A DNA stretch of 64,000 nucleotides from Algibacter sp. L3A6 (GCF_009796825.1 NZ_CP047030.1:3904501-3968500), one strand, 5' to 3'. Positions 45,927 through 53,884 are shown, numbered from the stretch's first letter. The notes: a model not told the origin generated them from the sequence alone. Numbers and translations: made by a program.

Positions 45927-46694
45927 ATGAAGAAAAAACTACTTATTCTATTTTTATTTATTGCAACATTAAATATCAATGCGCAAACAAACCTTGTTCC
46001 TAATGCAGATATGGAGAATTGGGATTCGTTTGATACAAACCCAGATGATTGGACTAGATTTTTTGACGGATTATGGGAAAAAAATGCTGATTTTCAAAAT
46101 GGAACTGCAAGTCTACAATTAGAAATTGCCTCAGGTAGAGCATTTAACTACATAAATACAGATAATATGTCATTCATTTCTGGTGTAACTTATGTTTGTA
46201 CTTTTTATTACAAAGCTGTTTCTGGTAATTTAACTCAGGTTGAATTTAATTTATCTCATACTCCAGGTGCTTTTCCAACTACTTTTTTAACTAATACCTA
46301 TACAGACTCATCTACAACAGAATGGAAAAAAGGAGAGTTTGAATATACAGCTACCGAAACAGAAAATGTTCAAGCTTTTATATACGCACGTGGAGATGCT
46401 GGCGCGCAAGTATTAATTGATAACGTTTCTATTTTTGATAAATCAACATTATCTACAAATCAATTTGAAAATAATTCAAATACAATAACCGCTTATCCAA
46501 ATCCATCTACCGATTTTATTGAAATTTCAGGATTTAAAGTAAAAGAAAATTATACCATTTACAATATACTTGGTGAAAGCGTTTTAAACGGTTCTATACA
46601 AGAAAAAGAACAAATAGATCTTAGAACCCTAACTAACGGAATCTATATATTGAAAACAGAAAATGCAAAAGCATTGAAAATTATTAAAGAATAA
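45927..46694 (+). CDS. Secreted protein with T9SS type A sorting domain
   Basis: The 255-residue protein has a signal peptide (cleavage near NINAQ, residue 20), a jelly-roll region (about 22-170: NLVPNADMENWDSF, then GVTYVCTFYYKAVSG and VLIDNVSIF) like carbohydrate-binding modules of the CBM4/9 type, and a C-terminal type A sorting domain beginning AYPNPSTDFIEI (near 190) and ending KALKIIKE. It is a T9SS-exported, possibly carbohydrate-binding protein with no visible catalytic domain. The gene is monocistronic and closed by a terminator. Confidence 0.93.
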   Translation: MKKKLLILFLFIATLNINAQTNLVPNADMENWDSFDTNPDDWTRFFDGLWEKNADFQNGTASLQLEIASGRAFNYINTDNMSFISGVTYVCTFYYKAVSGNLTQVEFNLSHTPGAFPTTFLTNTYTDSSTTEWKKGEFEYTATETENVQAFIYARGDAGAQVLIDNVSIFDKSTLSTNQFENNSNTITAYPNPSTDFIEISGFKVKENYTIYNILGESVLNGSIQEKEQIDLRTLTNGIYILKTENAKALKIIKE

Positions 46695-46748
46695 CTATTG
46701 CTTAAACCCATTAGTAATAGTACATTTTAGTACTTACAAATAAAAAAG

Positions 46749-46772
46749 AAGCCCTATTTAGGGCTTTTTTTT
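46749..46772 (+). terminator. Terminator after the T9SS cargo gene
   Basis: AAGCCCT (46749-46755) and AGGGCTT (46760-46766) form a perfect stem with loop ATTT and a run of eight T. Confidence 0.93.
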
Positions 46773-46780
46773 ATGCTTTT

Positions 46781-46834
46781 ATTCTACAATTACGGAAACC
46801 CGTAAAATTAATTGATTGGACTGTTATAATTTGC
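46781..46834 (+). promoter_or_regulatory. Palindromic operator-promoter module, copy 1
   Basis: A 28-base sequence (46781-46808) contains the dyad TTACGGAAACCCGTAA and is repeated identically at 47471-47498. In both copies the box TAATTTGC starts exactly 46 bases after the repeat begins (here 46827-46834). Identical sequence plus identical spacing to a -7-like box indicates a shared regulator acting on the two downstream lipoprotein genes. Confidence 0.7.
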
Positions 46835-46901
46835 GTTCAGTTATAGCAAAACACTCATTAATTAACTACAAACTAGGTTAAGTAAATTCAAATAAATAAC
46901 A

Positions 46902-46961
46902 ATGTCTGAACAAGCCGAAAAGAGACAAAAAAAAGAAGTAGGCAAATTAAAACCCCAATAA
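46902..46961 (+). CDS. Possible 19-residue small protein or leader peptide
   Basis: The frame reads MSEQAEKRQKKEVGKLKPQ and its TAA is directly followed by the ATG of the lipoprotein gene at 46962. It is short and lysine/glutamine-rich, lies in the leader of the palindrome-controlled transcript, and has no lookalike that I know. It may be a translational leader or chance. Confidence 0.35.
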   Translation: MSEQAEKRQKKEVGKLKPQ

Positions 46962-47318
46962 ATGAAAAAAATTATTTTAATTCTAGCTGTTACTGCCGCA
47001 TTTACATCTTGTAAATCACCGAGTTTATACTCAGGAGGTTACCAACAGCACAATCAAACTCAAACCGTTTTAACAAGTTCTAATTTCAATGTATTAGGTA
47101 GCTTTTCAGGAACAGCTACAGAGAAAATAATGACTGGAAACATAACAAACAAAGAAGGTATTGTTTCTCAGGCAAAAACAAATCTGCTAAAAAAAGCAAA
47201 ATCTGCCGGTGTAGAATTAGTAGGTAGCAGAACTCTTATTAATGTATCTGTAGATATCACAGAAACAAAAAAGAGAATTACAGCAACAATGTCTGCTGAA
47301 ATTATTGAGTTTAAATAA
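46962..47318 (+). CDS. Small lipoprotein, DUF6567-like
   Basis: The 118-residue protein has a lipoprotein signal (AFTSC, lipidated cysteine at residue 17) and a conserved-looking domain with FNVLGSFSGTATEKIMTG (about 47-64), ANLL-type helix QAKTNLLKKAKSAGVELVG and a final strand (RITATMSAEIIEF). I recognise the pattern as a family of small Bacteroidota lipoproteins, probably DUF6567; the function is unknown. It is controlled by the palindromic module at 46781-46834, shared with the gene at 47623. Confidence 0.8.
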   Translation: MKKIILILAVTAAFTSCKSPSLYSGGYQQHNQTQTVLTSSNFNVLGSFSGTATEKIMTGNITNKEGIVSQAKTNLLKKAKSAGVELVGSRTLINVSVDITETKKRITATMSAEIIEFK

Positions 47319-47470
47319 TCAAAACTGCTAACCATTTCACAAAACTCTCAAAAATGCCTAAAAGTCCCTCATTTTAGAGCATTTTAATCTCCTTTCCTCC
47401 TACTCTTTTTATAATAAAAAAGTATCAAATCCCTTTTCTATAACTAAAAGGCCTCTTTTACTTAATTTTC

Positions 47471-47524
47471 ATTCTACAATTACGGAAACCCGTAAAATCC
47501 ATAAAACAAACTTTTGTAATTTGC
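47471..47524 (+). promoter_or_regulatory. Palindromic operator-promoter module, copy 2
   Basis: The same 28-base sequence as at 46781 is repeated without change (47471-47498), with the dyad TTACGG/CCGTAA, and TAATTTGC begins 46 bases after its start (47517-47524). The sequence between dyad and box differs from copy 1, so only the dyad and box are conserved. The rest of the gap from 47319 to 47622 has nothing that I can support. Confidence 0.7.
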
Positions 47525-47622
47525 TCTCGTTAAAGAAAAATACGCAGTTATACGTATTGATTCTTTTACAGAAACAAAGTAAATTCGTTGCTTATGTTTT
47601 TGAAATATAAAGAAAACATAAA

Positions 47623-47781
47623 ATGAAACATATGAAGACCTTAAAACACGTTTTACTAGCTGCTATAATTTCCTTAAGCTTTACGTCTTGTACCGAAGAC
47701 GAAGGTGGTTGCGAAACAGAAACCGTGTGTTTTGGCGCAGGAAATTGTATTGAAAGACCTATTGCAGGTTCTTCCTTTTAG
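47623..47781 (+). CDS. Tiny cysteine-rich lipoprotein
   Basis: This 52-residue gene starts MKHMKTLKHVLLAA and has a lipoprotein signal ending SFTSC (cysteine at residue 23). The mature part of only about 30 residues carries three more cysteines (GGCETETVCFGAGNC) and ends SSF. A start at the second ATG (47632) is equally possible. No family is known. It lies 98 bases after the second palindromic promoter box, which supports it as a real gene. Confidence 0.7.
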   Translation: MKHMKTLKHVLLAAIISLSFTSCTEDEGGCETETVCFGAGNCIERPIAGSSF

Positions 47782-47864
47782 TTTAATTTATCAATGGATA
47801 AGAGTGATAAAAGTAATCATATAACATAGTTACCTGCTATTAAAAAAAACGAACCGAGAACAAA

Positions 47865-48644
47865 ATGGGATTATTTGACAAAATATTCGGAAAAAGCAAT
47901 GCGATAAAGGTTCAATTTATTGATTCGTCAAACGGAAACGTCATTGGAGTTTCAGAAATGCCACCAGAACAGCTTCCCGAGACATTTGAAATTCAGACAA
48001 CAATGCATTTAAATGATGAAGATTGGTCAATTGAAGAAGCAATTCCCGCACATTCAAGGGATTTTCTTCAATCCAAGAGCTTAACGTTAAAAATGAGAAA
48101 AGTGGAGAAAATGAACCCGAATGATATTTGGTTCACTACACCAACAATATCTAATGAGTTTCCTCAAACCAATACAAAAACAAAAGATTCTGAGTTTGAC
48201 ATTAGTATTCACGAAGATGACTACAGGCAAAAGGAGTTTTTGAAAATCGATTCACTTCCCATAATAGAAGAAGAATTAAAGGCTATTAAAGAGATTTGGG
48301 AAAATCATTCTAAAAAGAGTGAAGAATACACCTTGTTCAAAAATTGCCACACGAGAAAAACGATTGGGTTGGCTAACTTATCAATCGATTTTAATGAAAT
48401 ACAAAATCTATTGAATTCTAATTCAATTGGACAAGTAATAATAAACGGAGAAATACTCTCAAACGGATTCGGATTGACAACAGAAAAGACAACATATTTT
48501 GGAACTCTTAATGGTGGAAAAGTAGTTGAACTCTGCATTTCACAATGGAACGAAAAGACGACAAGCGAAATTTTAAAAATCAACAAGGAATTCCATTTGC
48601 TATTTGTGGATTGGTTTAACTGCGACTTAATTAAAAATGATTAG
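47865..48644 (+). CDS. Hypothetical protein encoded with KptA
   Basis: I do not recognise this 259-residue protein. It starts MGLFDKIFGKSNAIKVQFID, has no signal peptide, and reads as a mixed alpha/beta soluble protein with a long amphipathic helix (FLKIDSLPIIEEELKAIKEIWENHSKK near 125-151). Its stop overlaps the next gene by eight bases, so the two are translationally coupled. The N-terminal 70 residues (beta-rich, NGNVIGVSEMPPEQLPETFEI) look like a small regulatory or immunity domain. Its link to an RNA-processing enzyme is the only functional clue. Confidence 0.75.
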   Translation: MGLFDKIFGKSNAIKVQFIDSSNGNVIGVSEMPPEQLPETFEIQTTMHLNDEDWSIEEAIPAHSRDFLQSKSLTLKMRKVEKMNPNDIWFTTPTISNEFPQTNTKTKDSEFDISIHEDDYRQKEFLKIDSLPIIEEELKAIKEIWENHSKKSEEYTLFKNCHTRKTIGLANLSIDFNEIQNLLNSNSIGQVIINGEILSNGFGLTTEKTTYFGTLNGGKVVELCISQWNEKTTSEILKINKEFHLLFVDWFNCDLIKND

Positions 48645-49191
48645 CGAAAAACAACAAACGCATATAAGCAAGTTTTTAAGTTTGGTATTAAGACATAAAC
48701 CTGAAACAATTGGCATTCAGATTGACCAAAATGGATGGGTTGACATTAATGAACTGATTGATAAATCAAACAAATACGGAATTCAATTTGACCGAGAAAC
48801 ATTAAATCATATAGTTGCCACTAATTCAAAAAAACGATTTGCTTTTAATGACAAATTTGACAAGATAAGAGCCAGTCAAGGACATTCCGTAGAAATCGAA
48901 TTAGGCTATAAAAATCAAAAACCACCTGAAATACTTTTTCACGGAACAAGCGAAAAATCAGTTCAATCTATTTTGAAAAAAGGACTTGAAAAGCGGAACA
49001 GACAGCACGTTCATTTGAGTAGTGATACTGAAACAGCAATCAAGGTAGGACAGCGTCACGGAAAGCCTGTTATATTTGAGATATTAGCGGAGAAAATGTA
49101 CAATGACAAAATTGAATTTTATATTTCGGAAAATGGAGTTTGGTTGACTGATAATGTGCCGACAAAATATTTGAAACTAAAAGATGAATAA
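48637..49191 (+). CDS. kptA: RNA 2'-phosphotransferase Tpt1/KptA
   Basis: The 184-residue enzyme transfers the 2'-phosphate of RNA to NAD+, the last step of tRNA splicing in eukaryotes; bacterial copies are of unclear use and often sit in accessory DNA. The catalytic tetrad residues are visible as R19 and H20 in LVLRHKP, R67 in KKRFAF, and R140 in GQRHGKP, with the supporting QGHS (81-84), HGTS (102-105) and HVHLS (124-128). The yeast spacing from H24 to R71 is matched (H20 to R67). It is translationally coupled to the hypothetical gene at 47865 and is followed by an inverted-repeat element. Confidence 0.93.
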   Translation: MISEKQQTHISKFLSLVLRHKPETIGIQIDQNGWVDINELIDKSNKYGIQFDRETLNHIVATNSKKRFAFNDKFDKIRASQGHSVEIELGYKNQKPPEILFHGTSEKSVQSILKKGLEKRNRQHVHLSSDTETAIKVGQRHGKPVIFEILAEKMYNDKIEFYISENGVWLTDNVPTKYLKLKDE

Positions 49192-49203
49192 AAATAACAG
49201 CAG

Positions 49204-49331
49204 GTAACAATGTATATAAAAAATAGGCGAAATAGTACTAAAATTAAGGGCTTTGGCTCATTTCAAACTTTGTATTTAACCGAAAGTTCGGTGCTTCGAA
49301 ATCGCCTACTTTTCATATACTAAACGTTAGC
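49204..49331. repeat. Inverted-repeat element B (cassette-boundary-like)
   Basis: The left arm (49204-49230, starting GTAACAATGTATAT) pairs with the right arm (49302-49331, ending TATACTAAACGTTAGC) over about 27 positions. The centre holds a perfect small hairpin, ACCGAA (49279-49284) and TTCGGT (49287-49292). Its left end (TAACAATGTATA) and right end (TATACTAAACGTTAG) match element A at 20472 with at most one change. Confidence 0.82.
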
Positions 49332-49362
49332 AAATATTCTCCACACAGAATCCGATTAATTC

Positions 49363-49421
49363 CTCGAGCTAACGAATTTTTTTTATGAGGGAAAATTATT
49401 TTAAATTTGACGTTAGTCGAG
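49363..49421. repeat. Inverted-repeat element C (cassette-boundary-like)
   Basis: CTCGAGCTAACG (49363-49374) and CGTTAGTCGAG (49411-49421) are complementary apart from one extra base, around an AT-rich loop of 36 bases. It uses the same CTAAC/GTTAG ends as elements A and B and lies 14 bases before the start of the next gene. Confidence 0.7.
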
Positions 49422-49434
49422 ATTAAAAAACCAA

Positions 49435-50379
49435 ATGGAAAACATAACAAATTTTGCGTCAGAATTAAAAAGTAACAAATTCAACAAGGTAAGAAAAGCA
49501 GAAAAGCTTTTAAACCTAGGATTTTCTGCTAAAGAAATTAAAGACGAACTTAATGTAAGTAAAGAATTTAACAAGAATAAAATCTTAGGTTTCGCTCTAA
49601 TTGCAGTAAGTATTGTAATCTATTTTTACAGACAAGTGCACTACGTAAACTTCTTTAAATCTGGCTATTTATCGGAAGCTCGTTTGCTCCTCTTGAACGA
49701 AAGTTTATTAAAACCAACTATAGTTTTTTCACTAATAGTTTTAGGTGTTAATTTAATTGTCAATCGGTTATCTATAAACAAAGGTGTAAAAGCTTTTTTT
49801 ATAATAATTCTTGGAGCTTATTCACTATTTGTTTTATCATATAATGCAATCATACTCCCATTTATTTTTGGTATTATCGCCCTAATACTAATCTGCTTTG
49901 TAAAACTACCAACGAAACATATGAATATCGAAATGGAAAATATTTTTCCATATATCAGCAAAAGTTGGAAAGGTTCCTCTATTTACATTTTTATAATATT
50001 CGGAGCAGTTCTTATTTACTATCCTTATGCTGAGTATATTTTCGTTAAGAGCAATAACAATTATTTAGCAAATTTTGCTAACACTTTTCTTTCTTTGACG
50101 CAAAAATTACTTTTTTATGGTGGACTGCTAATAGCGCTTTTACTAAGTTTCAACTTTTCTAAATTCAAAATTTCTCTTTATCCACTTATTGGACTTTCCA
50201 TTGTTACAATTGGAGTTGCAATTTTTCAAAAATTAAAATATCCAGGGGAACCATCTTTTGATTTATTTTCTTATAATATGATAAACGGCTCTGTTTTTAT
50301 AATTATATCTGCCATTACCTTTTTAGTTAAAAATAAAACATTTGCTAACAAAGTAAAAAAAATTACTAGTTTTAGCTAA
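49435..50379 (+). CDS. Hypothetical multi-pass membrane protein
   Basis: The 314-residue protein begins with a 45-residue soluble part that includes the helix pair AEKLLNLGFSAKEIKDELNVS, like a small helix-turn-helix, and then has seven or eight membrane segments (about 50-300, for example GFALIAVSIVIYFY and LFYGGLLIALLLSF). No family is recognised. It is flanked by inverted-repeat elements on both sides and is not in an operon with its neighbours. Confidence 0.75.
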   Translation: MENITNFASELKSNKFNKVRKAEKLLNLGFSAKEIKDELNVSKEFNKNKILGFALIAVSIVIYFYRQVHYVNFFKSGYLSEARLLLLNESLLKPTIVFSLIVLGVNLIVNRLSINKGVKAFFIIILGAYSLFVLSYNAIILPFIFGIIALILICFVKLPTKHMNIEMENIFPYISKSWKGSSIYIFIIFGAVLIYYPYAEYIFVKSNNNYLANFANTFLSLTQKLLFYGGLLIALLLSFNFSKFKISLYPLIGLSIVTIGVAIFQKLKYPGEPSFDLFSYNMINGSVFIIISAITFLVKNKTFANKVKKITSFS

Positions 50380-50399
50380 ACAAATGTCAATTGCTCGTT

Positions 50400-50465
50400 T
50401 GCTTACTTCTGATTTTCCTTCGGAAAATCCTCGCACACAAACACGCAGTTTTCCTTATACAACAA
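50400..50465. repeat. Hairpin element E, related to element D
   Basis: A perfect 8-bp hairpin, GATTTTCC (50411-50418) and GGAAAATC (50422-50429), is followed by CTCGCACACA and TTATACAACAAC. Element D at 21600-21665 has the same order, TCTGATTTTTC, CGGAAAG, CCTCGCATACA. Two copies 29 kb apart next to unrelated genes argue for a repeat family. Confidence 0.7.
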
Positions 50466-50505
50466 CTTCATCTTTAATATTATACAACAAACTCACTAGA
50501 ATTTA

Positions 50506-51126
50506 ATGACAAAAATAATCTTGCAACTAATATTTGTTCTTTCCTTTTTTAATATTGTTGCTCAAAACTCAAAATTTGAAATAGGTCCCGAGATTGGATT
50601 AAATATTAGCGACTATCGATATATTGAGGCTAAATATGTAAGAGGTTTATCTATAAATAGAATGTCATTTGGAGTCGTGGGTAAATTCAACTTTTCTAGA
50701 AATTGGGCTCTAAAATTAAAACTAAAATATGAAGGAAAAGGAATTTTAATTACAGACGATTCAGAAATAGAGCTTTTTACACAAAAATTAAACTATATAG
50801 TGATGCCTGTTATGGCAGAATGGAGAGTAGGCCAAGGAAATTTACAAGGTTTTTTTAATTTCGGAATGTATGGAGGTCTACTAATGTCTGCTTCAAAAGA
50901 ATATTCCAATGATGAGGTTAAGGATAATAAAGAGGATTTCAAGCCATATGATTATGGGCTTGCTGGTGGCCTTGGAGTTATTTACAAATTAACAAACAGT
51001 TTAAAAATTACTCTTGATTGGGGAGGTCAATTCGGATTGAGTCCAATTGATTTCAATGGATATCCTAATGGCTGGAAAGCCAATCAAAATCTGAGTGGGA
51101 ATATTGGGGTACTATTTGGATTATAA
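50506..51126 (+). CDS. Outer-membrane beta-barrel protein, porin family
   Basis: The 206-residue protein has a signal peptide (cleavage near IVAQ, residue 20) and an OMP_b-brl_2/PorT-like barrel with EIGPEIGLNISDY, KLNYIVMPVMAEWRVG, YDYGLAGGLGVIYKL and a terminal aromatic-hydrophobic strand (IGVLFGL). It resembles the truncated gene at the left edge in layout. The function is unknown. The gene is monocistronic. Confidence 0.88.
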   Translation: MTKIILQLIFVLSFFNIVAQNSKFEIGPEIGLNISDYRYIEAKYVRGLSINRMSFGVVGKFNFSRNWALKLKLKYEGKGILITDDSEIELFTQKLNYIVMPVMAEWRVGQGNLQGFFNFGMYGGLLMSASKEYSNDEVKDNKEDFKPYDYGLAGGLGVIYKLTNSLKITLDWGGQFGLSPIDFNGYPNGWKANQNLSGNIGVLFGL

Positions 51127-51299
51127 ACTTGCGCCTACAAAGTACTGTGATAAAAAAAGTAAAAACTCACTGATTTTCAACTAAAACCTTTTTCTAAAAA
51201 CCATCAAAAAATAGTCTCGATTTATAATTTGTAAAAGTCTTATTTCAATCTAATCATATAAAAATTAAATTCTCCCTCTAAAAATTACAAACTAAAAGC

Positions 51300-52076
51300 A
51301 TGCATAAAATAGTATTAATAGCCACAATTTTCATAACCAGTTTTGGATACGCTCAATCTGAACAAATCAAAATAAAATCGGAGAGCCTTAAGGAAGCTAA
51401 CTACATAAAAGCTGATGATTTCTATTTAACGCATTATCTCTATATCGATTTGTTTTTACGAGAGAACTTATTTCCTATGGCGAGTACAGAAGATGTTTCG
51501 TCTATATTAAAAGCTACAAAAACCTATGTTTCCGCAGACACACCTTTGGAAATTGAGATTGAAAAACCAGGAGATCGAAATTATTTAATAAAAATGGCTA
51601 TTCTTAAAACAGACGATGGTCATGAGCTTTTAGTGGCACATACAAACTGGAATACAAGAGAACAACTATTTGAAAAAGAAATAGACATCGCAAATGATTC
51701 TTATACGCGTTGGTATTTTCTAAATGGTAATAAAATGACTTACAGACTAAACATGTCTGACAAGAGTGATTATTCAGCTAAATCTAAGCCTAGTTTAGCT
51801 CAAGCGTATTTGCTAGATGAATTGCCAGAAAACGATAACAAAATAAAAAGTACACTAGATGATGTTTTAAAGCAAAAAGGCTTAAATATTTCTGACAAAG
51901 TGCATGCAAATTTGGTTCTGTTAAAGTATCACATATATTTAAGAGATAGTAGTAGCGTGGTGAAACAAGCTAAATACTTGAATGAACTATTTGCAGAACA
52001 TCCACAAGAACCAAGCATACTAGGTTTAAAAATGGCCTTTAATGCAGCAGAATTTCAAATAGAATTAATGAAGTAA
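51300..52076 (+). CDS. Hypothetical secreted protein
   Basis: This 258-residue protein has a signal peptide (MHKIVLIATIFITSF, cleavage near GYAQ, residue 19). It is not recognised. The middle is beta-rich (LEIEIEKPGDRNYLIKMAIL, near residues 81-100), and the C-terminal third is helical with a TPR-like pair (VHANLVLLKYHIYLRDSSSVVKQAKYLNELF, near 200-230). The gene is followed by a strong hairpin that is part of the 89-bp direct duplication. Confidence 0.75.
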   Translation: MHKIVLIATIFITSFGYAQSEQIKIKSESLKEANYIKADDFYLTHYLYIDLFLRENLFPMASTEDVSSILKATKTYVSADTPLEIEIEKPGDRNYLIKMAILKTDDGHELLVAHTNWNTREQLFEKEIDIANDSYTRWYFLNGNKMTYRLNMSDKSDYSAKSKPSLAQAYLLDELPENDNKIKSTLDDVLKQKGLNISDKVHANLVLLKYHIYLRDSSSVVKQAKYLNELFAEHPQEPSILGLKMAFNAAEFQIELMK

Positions 52077-52096
52077 GCACTTCATTTTAAACAACA

Positions 52097-52185
52097 AAAA
52101 ACGGAGATTAAAACCAACCTTATTACAAGCTTGTTTTAATCTCCGTTTTCAATATAAATAAACTGTACTTCTATTACGCCAAATG
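52097..52185. terminator. Terminator within direct-duplication copy 1
   Basis: A perfect 17-bp stem (52098-52114 and 52133-52149) starting AAAACGGAGATTAAAAC, loop of 18 bases, lies between convergent genes and has A-runs on the left and T-runs on the right, so it can work both ways. The 89 bases 52097-52185 are repeated with about 10 differences at 53885-53973. Confidence 0.9.
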
Positions 52186-52232
52186 TAAGCTTCCTTTTTT
52201 TATAGGAAAACCTATAATACTATCAAATATTA

Positions 52233-53663
52233 CTAATTAGCTTTTACAAATTCCCAGCGCGTAGCATCACCTGTCCAAGAAGTAGGAACTTGATTAATTC
52301 TAATATCAGACTCATTATTATGAGTAGATAAATCATTACTATTTATAGAGCGCATTTTTTTACCCGATTCCCGATTTACAACATATGAATATGTATTATC
52401 AATGCCATTAATACTCCATTCTACAAAAGTCTCTCCTCCTGAAAAAGAGCTTGTCGCATAAATATTAGAATAATTGTTATTATCAGTAGGCCTAAAATAC
52501 ATTTTAGATCCTTTATTTCTAAATCTAACATATCCATTATCTGCTGGAATAATTTCCCATTGCGTGAAATCTCCGGTATAACTCGAAGGTGCTTGCACCA
52601 TTAATGTGCCATCCGTTACATTGCTAAACGGCTTAATTCTATCTCCACTCTGTTTGTTTTGTATAAAATAATACTGAGTAAATTTATCTTTAAATTCTTG
52701 ACCTGCCGTATTTAAATCACCCGAAGACTGACTAATTGTATTCCAACTATTATATAAAACTAATCCATCAACACCAGCATCTATAGCGGCGTCTATTCTA
52801 GTTGCTACGCCAGAAAATTTAACATTATTATTTGTTTCAGAATCCCAAACAGGTAAATTTCCTGCTTCAGCAATGTAATCGGGCCATAAAGAATGTTGAA
52901 AGCCTAAATTATGTGTTGCAGCTATCGATATATAATTTTTCATTGTTGTTTGTTGCAATGATAAAAGCCCTGCTTCTATGCCCCAATCACAAGAGCCAAT
53001 TAAATCTGCTCCATTTAATTGACCATATAATTCTGAATAGATATTATTAATTTGACCTACATACCAAACAGTTCCTGGACGACTATCCTCATTAAAAGGA
53101 TTTATCCAATCACATTTATAATCTTGTGCGAAAGCTTTTATGCGAGTTACAAGAACATCTTTAGCTGTTAAATTTTTGACAGACGGAACGGTACCGTTAA
53201 GCATGCCATTAGCTATTCTTGCTCCACCTGTACCTTGTGCTGGATTAGCAAATATTTTGAAACCTCTAGACACAGCTTGATTATAAAGATAATTATACAT
53301 TGTTACATTTGGGTTAACTCCATCGGCAAAAATAGCGATACGTATACCATTCACCCCCATATCTTCAAAACCATCTAAAATATTCTCTACTTCAGAAGTT
53401 GTAGTAAGTGCATTTGTAATTTGTGCTTGTTTTACATCTCCAAGAACATTTTTTAGATTGCCAACATAATGATGACCTGAAGTACTGGATACAATAAAAC
53501 TACTATTAAAACCATTAATATCGGCCGACTGAAGATTCATTTCATTTTCAAGTTGACTATTATCTTCTAAAATATCATCTACTGAATTAGTACAGGAATA
53601 AGACATAAGTATTAAAGTAAATAATAGACAGGTAATTAACTTTTTTTTAATTTTTAACATCAT
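52233..53663 (-). CDS. Lipoprotein glycoside hydrolase (clan GH-A-like) with ricin-type lectin domain
   Basis: The 476-residue protein has a lipoprotein signal (MSYSC, lipidated cysteine at residue 24), a TIM-barrel-like catalytic region (about 55-325) and a C-terminal beta-trefoil lectin-like domain (about 330-476) with repeated QWEI and RWEF motifs. In the barrel, PFNEDSRPG puts a likely acid/base glutamate at E192 after Asn, and VWDSETNNN places a likely nucleophile at E276; the NE pair and the 84-residue spacing are typical of clan GH-A. The family and substrate cannot be named. The gene lies between two copies of an 89-bp direct repeat and has a pair of TTTATTCAAC boxes upstream. Confidence 0.8.
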   Translation of the reverse strand: MMLKIKKKLITCLLFTLILMSYSCTNSVDDILEDNSQLENEMNLQSADINGFNSSFIVSSTSGHHYVGNLKNVLGDVKQAQITNALTTTSEVENILDGFEDMGVNGIRIAIFADGVNPNVTMYNYLYNQAVSRGFKIFANPAQGTGGARIANGMLNGTVPSVKNLTAKDVLVTRIKAFAQDYKCDWINPFNEDSRPGTVWYVGQINNIYSELYGQLNGADLIGSCDWGIEAGLLSLQQTTMKNYISIAATHNLGFQHSLWPDYIAEAGNLPVWDSETNNNVKFSGVATRIDAAIDAGVDGLVLYNSWNTISQSSGDLNTAGQEFKDKFTQYYFIQNKQSGDRIKPFSNVTDGTLMVQAPSSYTGDFTQWEIIPADNGYVRFRNKGSKMYFRPTDNNNYSNIYATSSFSGGETFVEWSINGIDNTYSYVVNRESGKKMRSINSNDLSTHNNESDIRINQVPTSWTGDATRWEFVKAN

Positions 53664-53798
53664 TTTTAATTTTAAGGTTATTAATAATTTAGTTAGGAAA
53701 TAAAGCTCTCATAAAACATTTAATAATTAAGAAAGCTTAATTATACAGAATTAACAATAAAACCCGATAAATATTGACGAAAAACGAATTTAACTCAT

Positions 53799-53848
53799 TT
53801 TATTCAACATAATCACCCCCATATTGAGACAATCTAAATTTATTCAAC
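53799..53848 (-). promoter_or_regulatory. Paired TTTATTCAAC boxes upstream of the glycosidase
   Basis: TTTATTCAAC is present at 53799-53808 and again at 53839-53848, exactly 40 bases apart (about four helical turns), in the 221-base gap upstream of the glycosidase start. Such phased direct repeats often bind a dimeric or two-site activator. The regulator is unknown. Confidence 0.45.
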
Positions 53849-53884
53849 TTATTAAATTGTTTTTTTTAAAAATAGCCACAAAAA

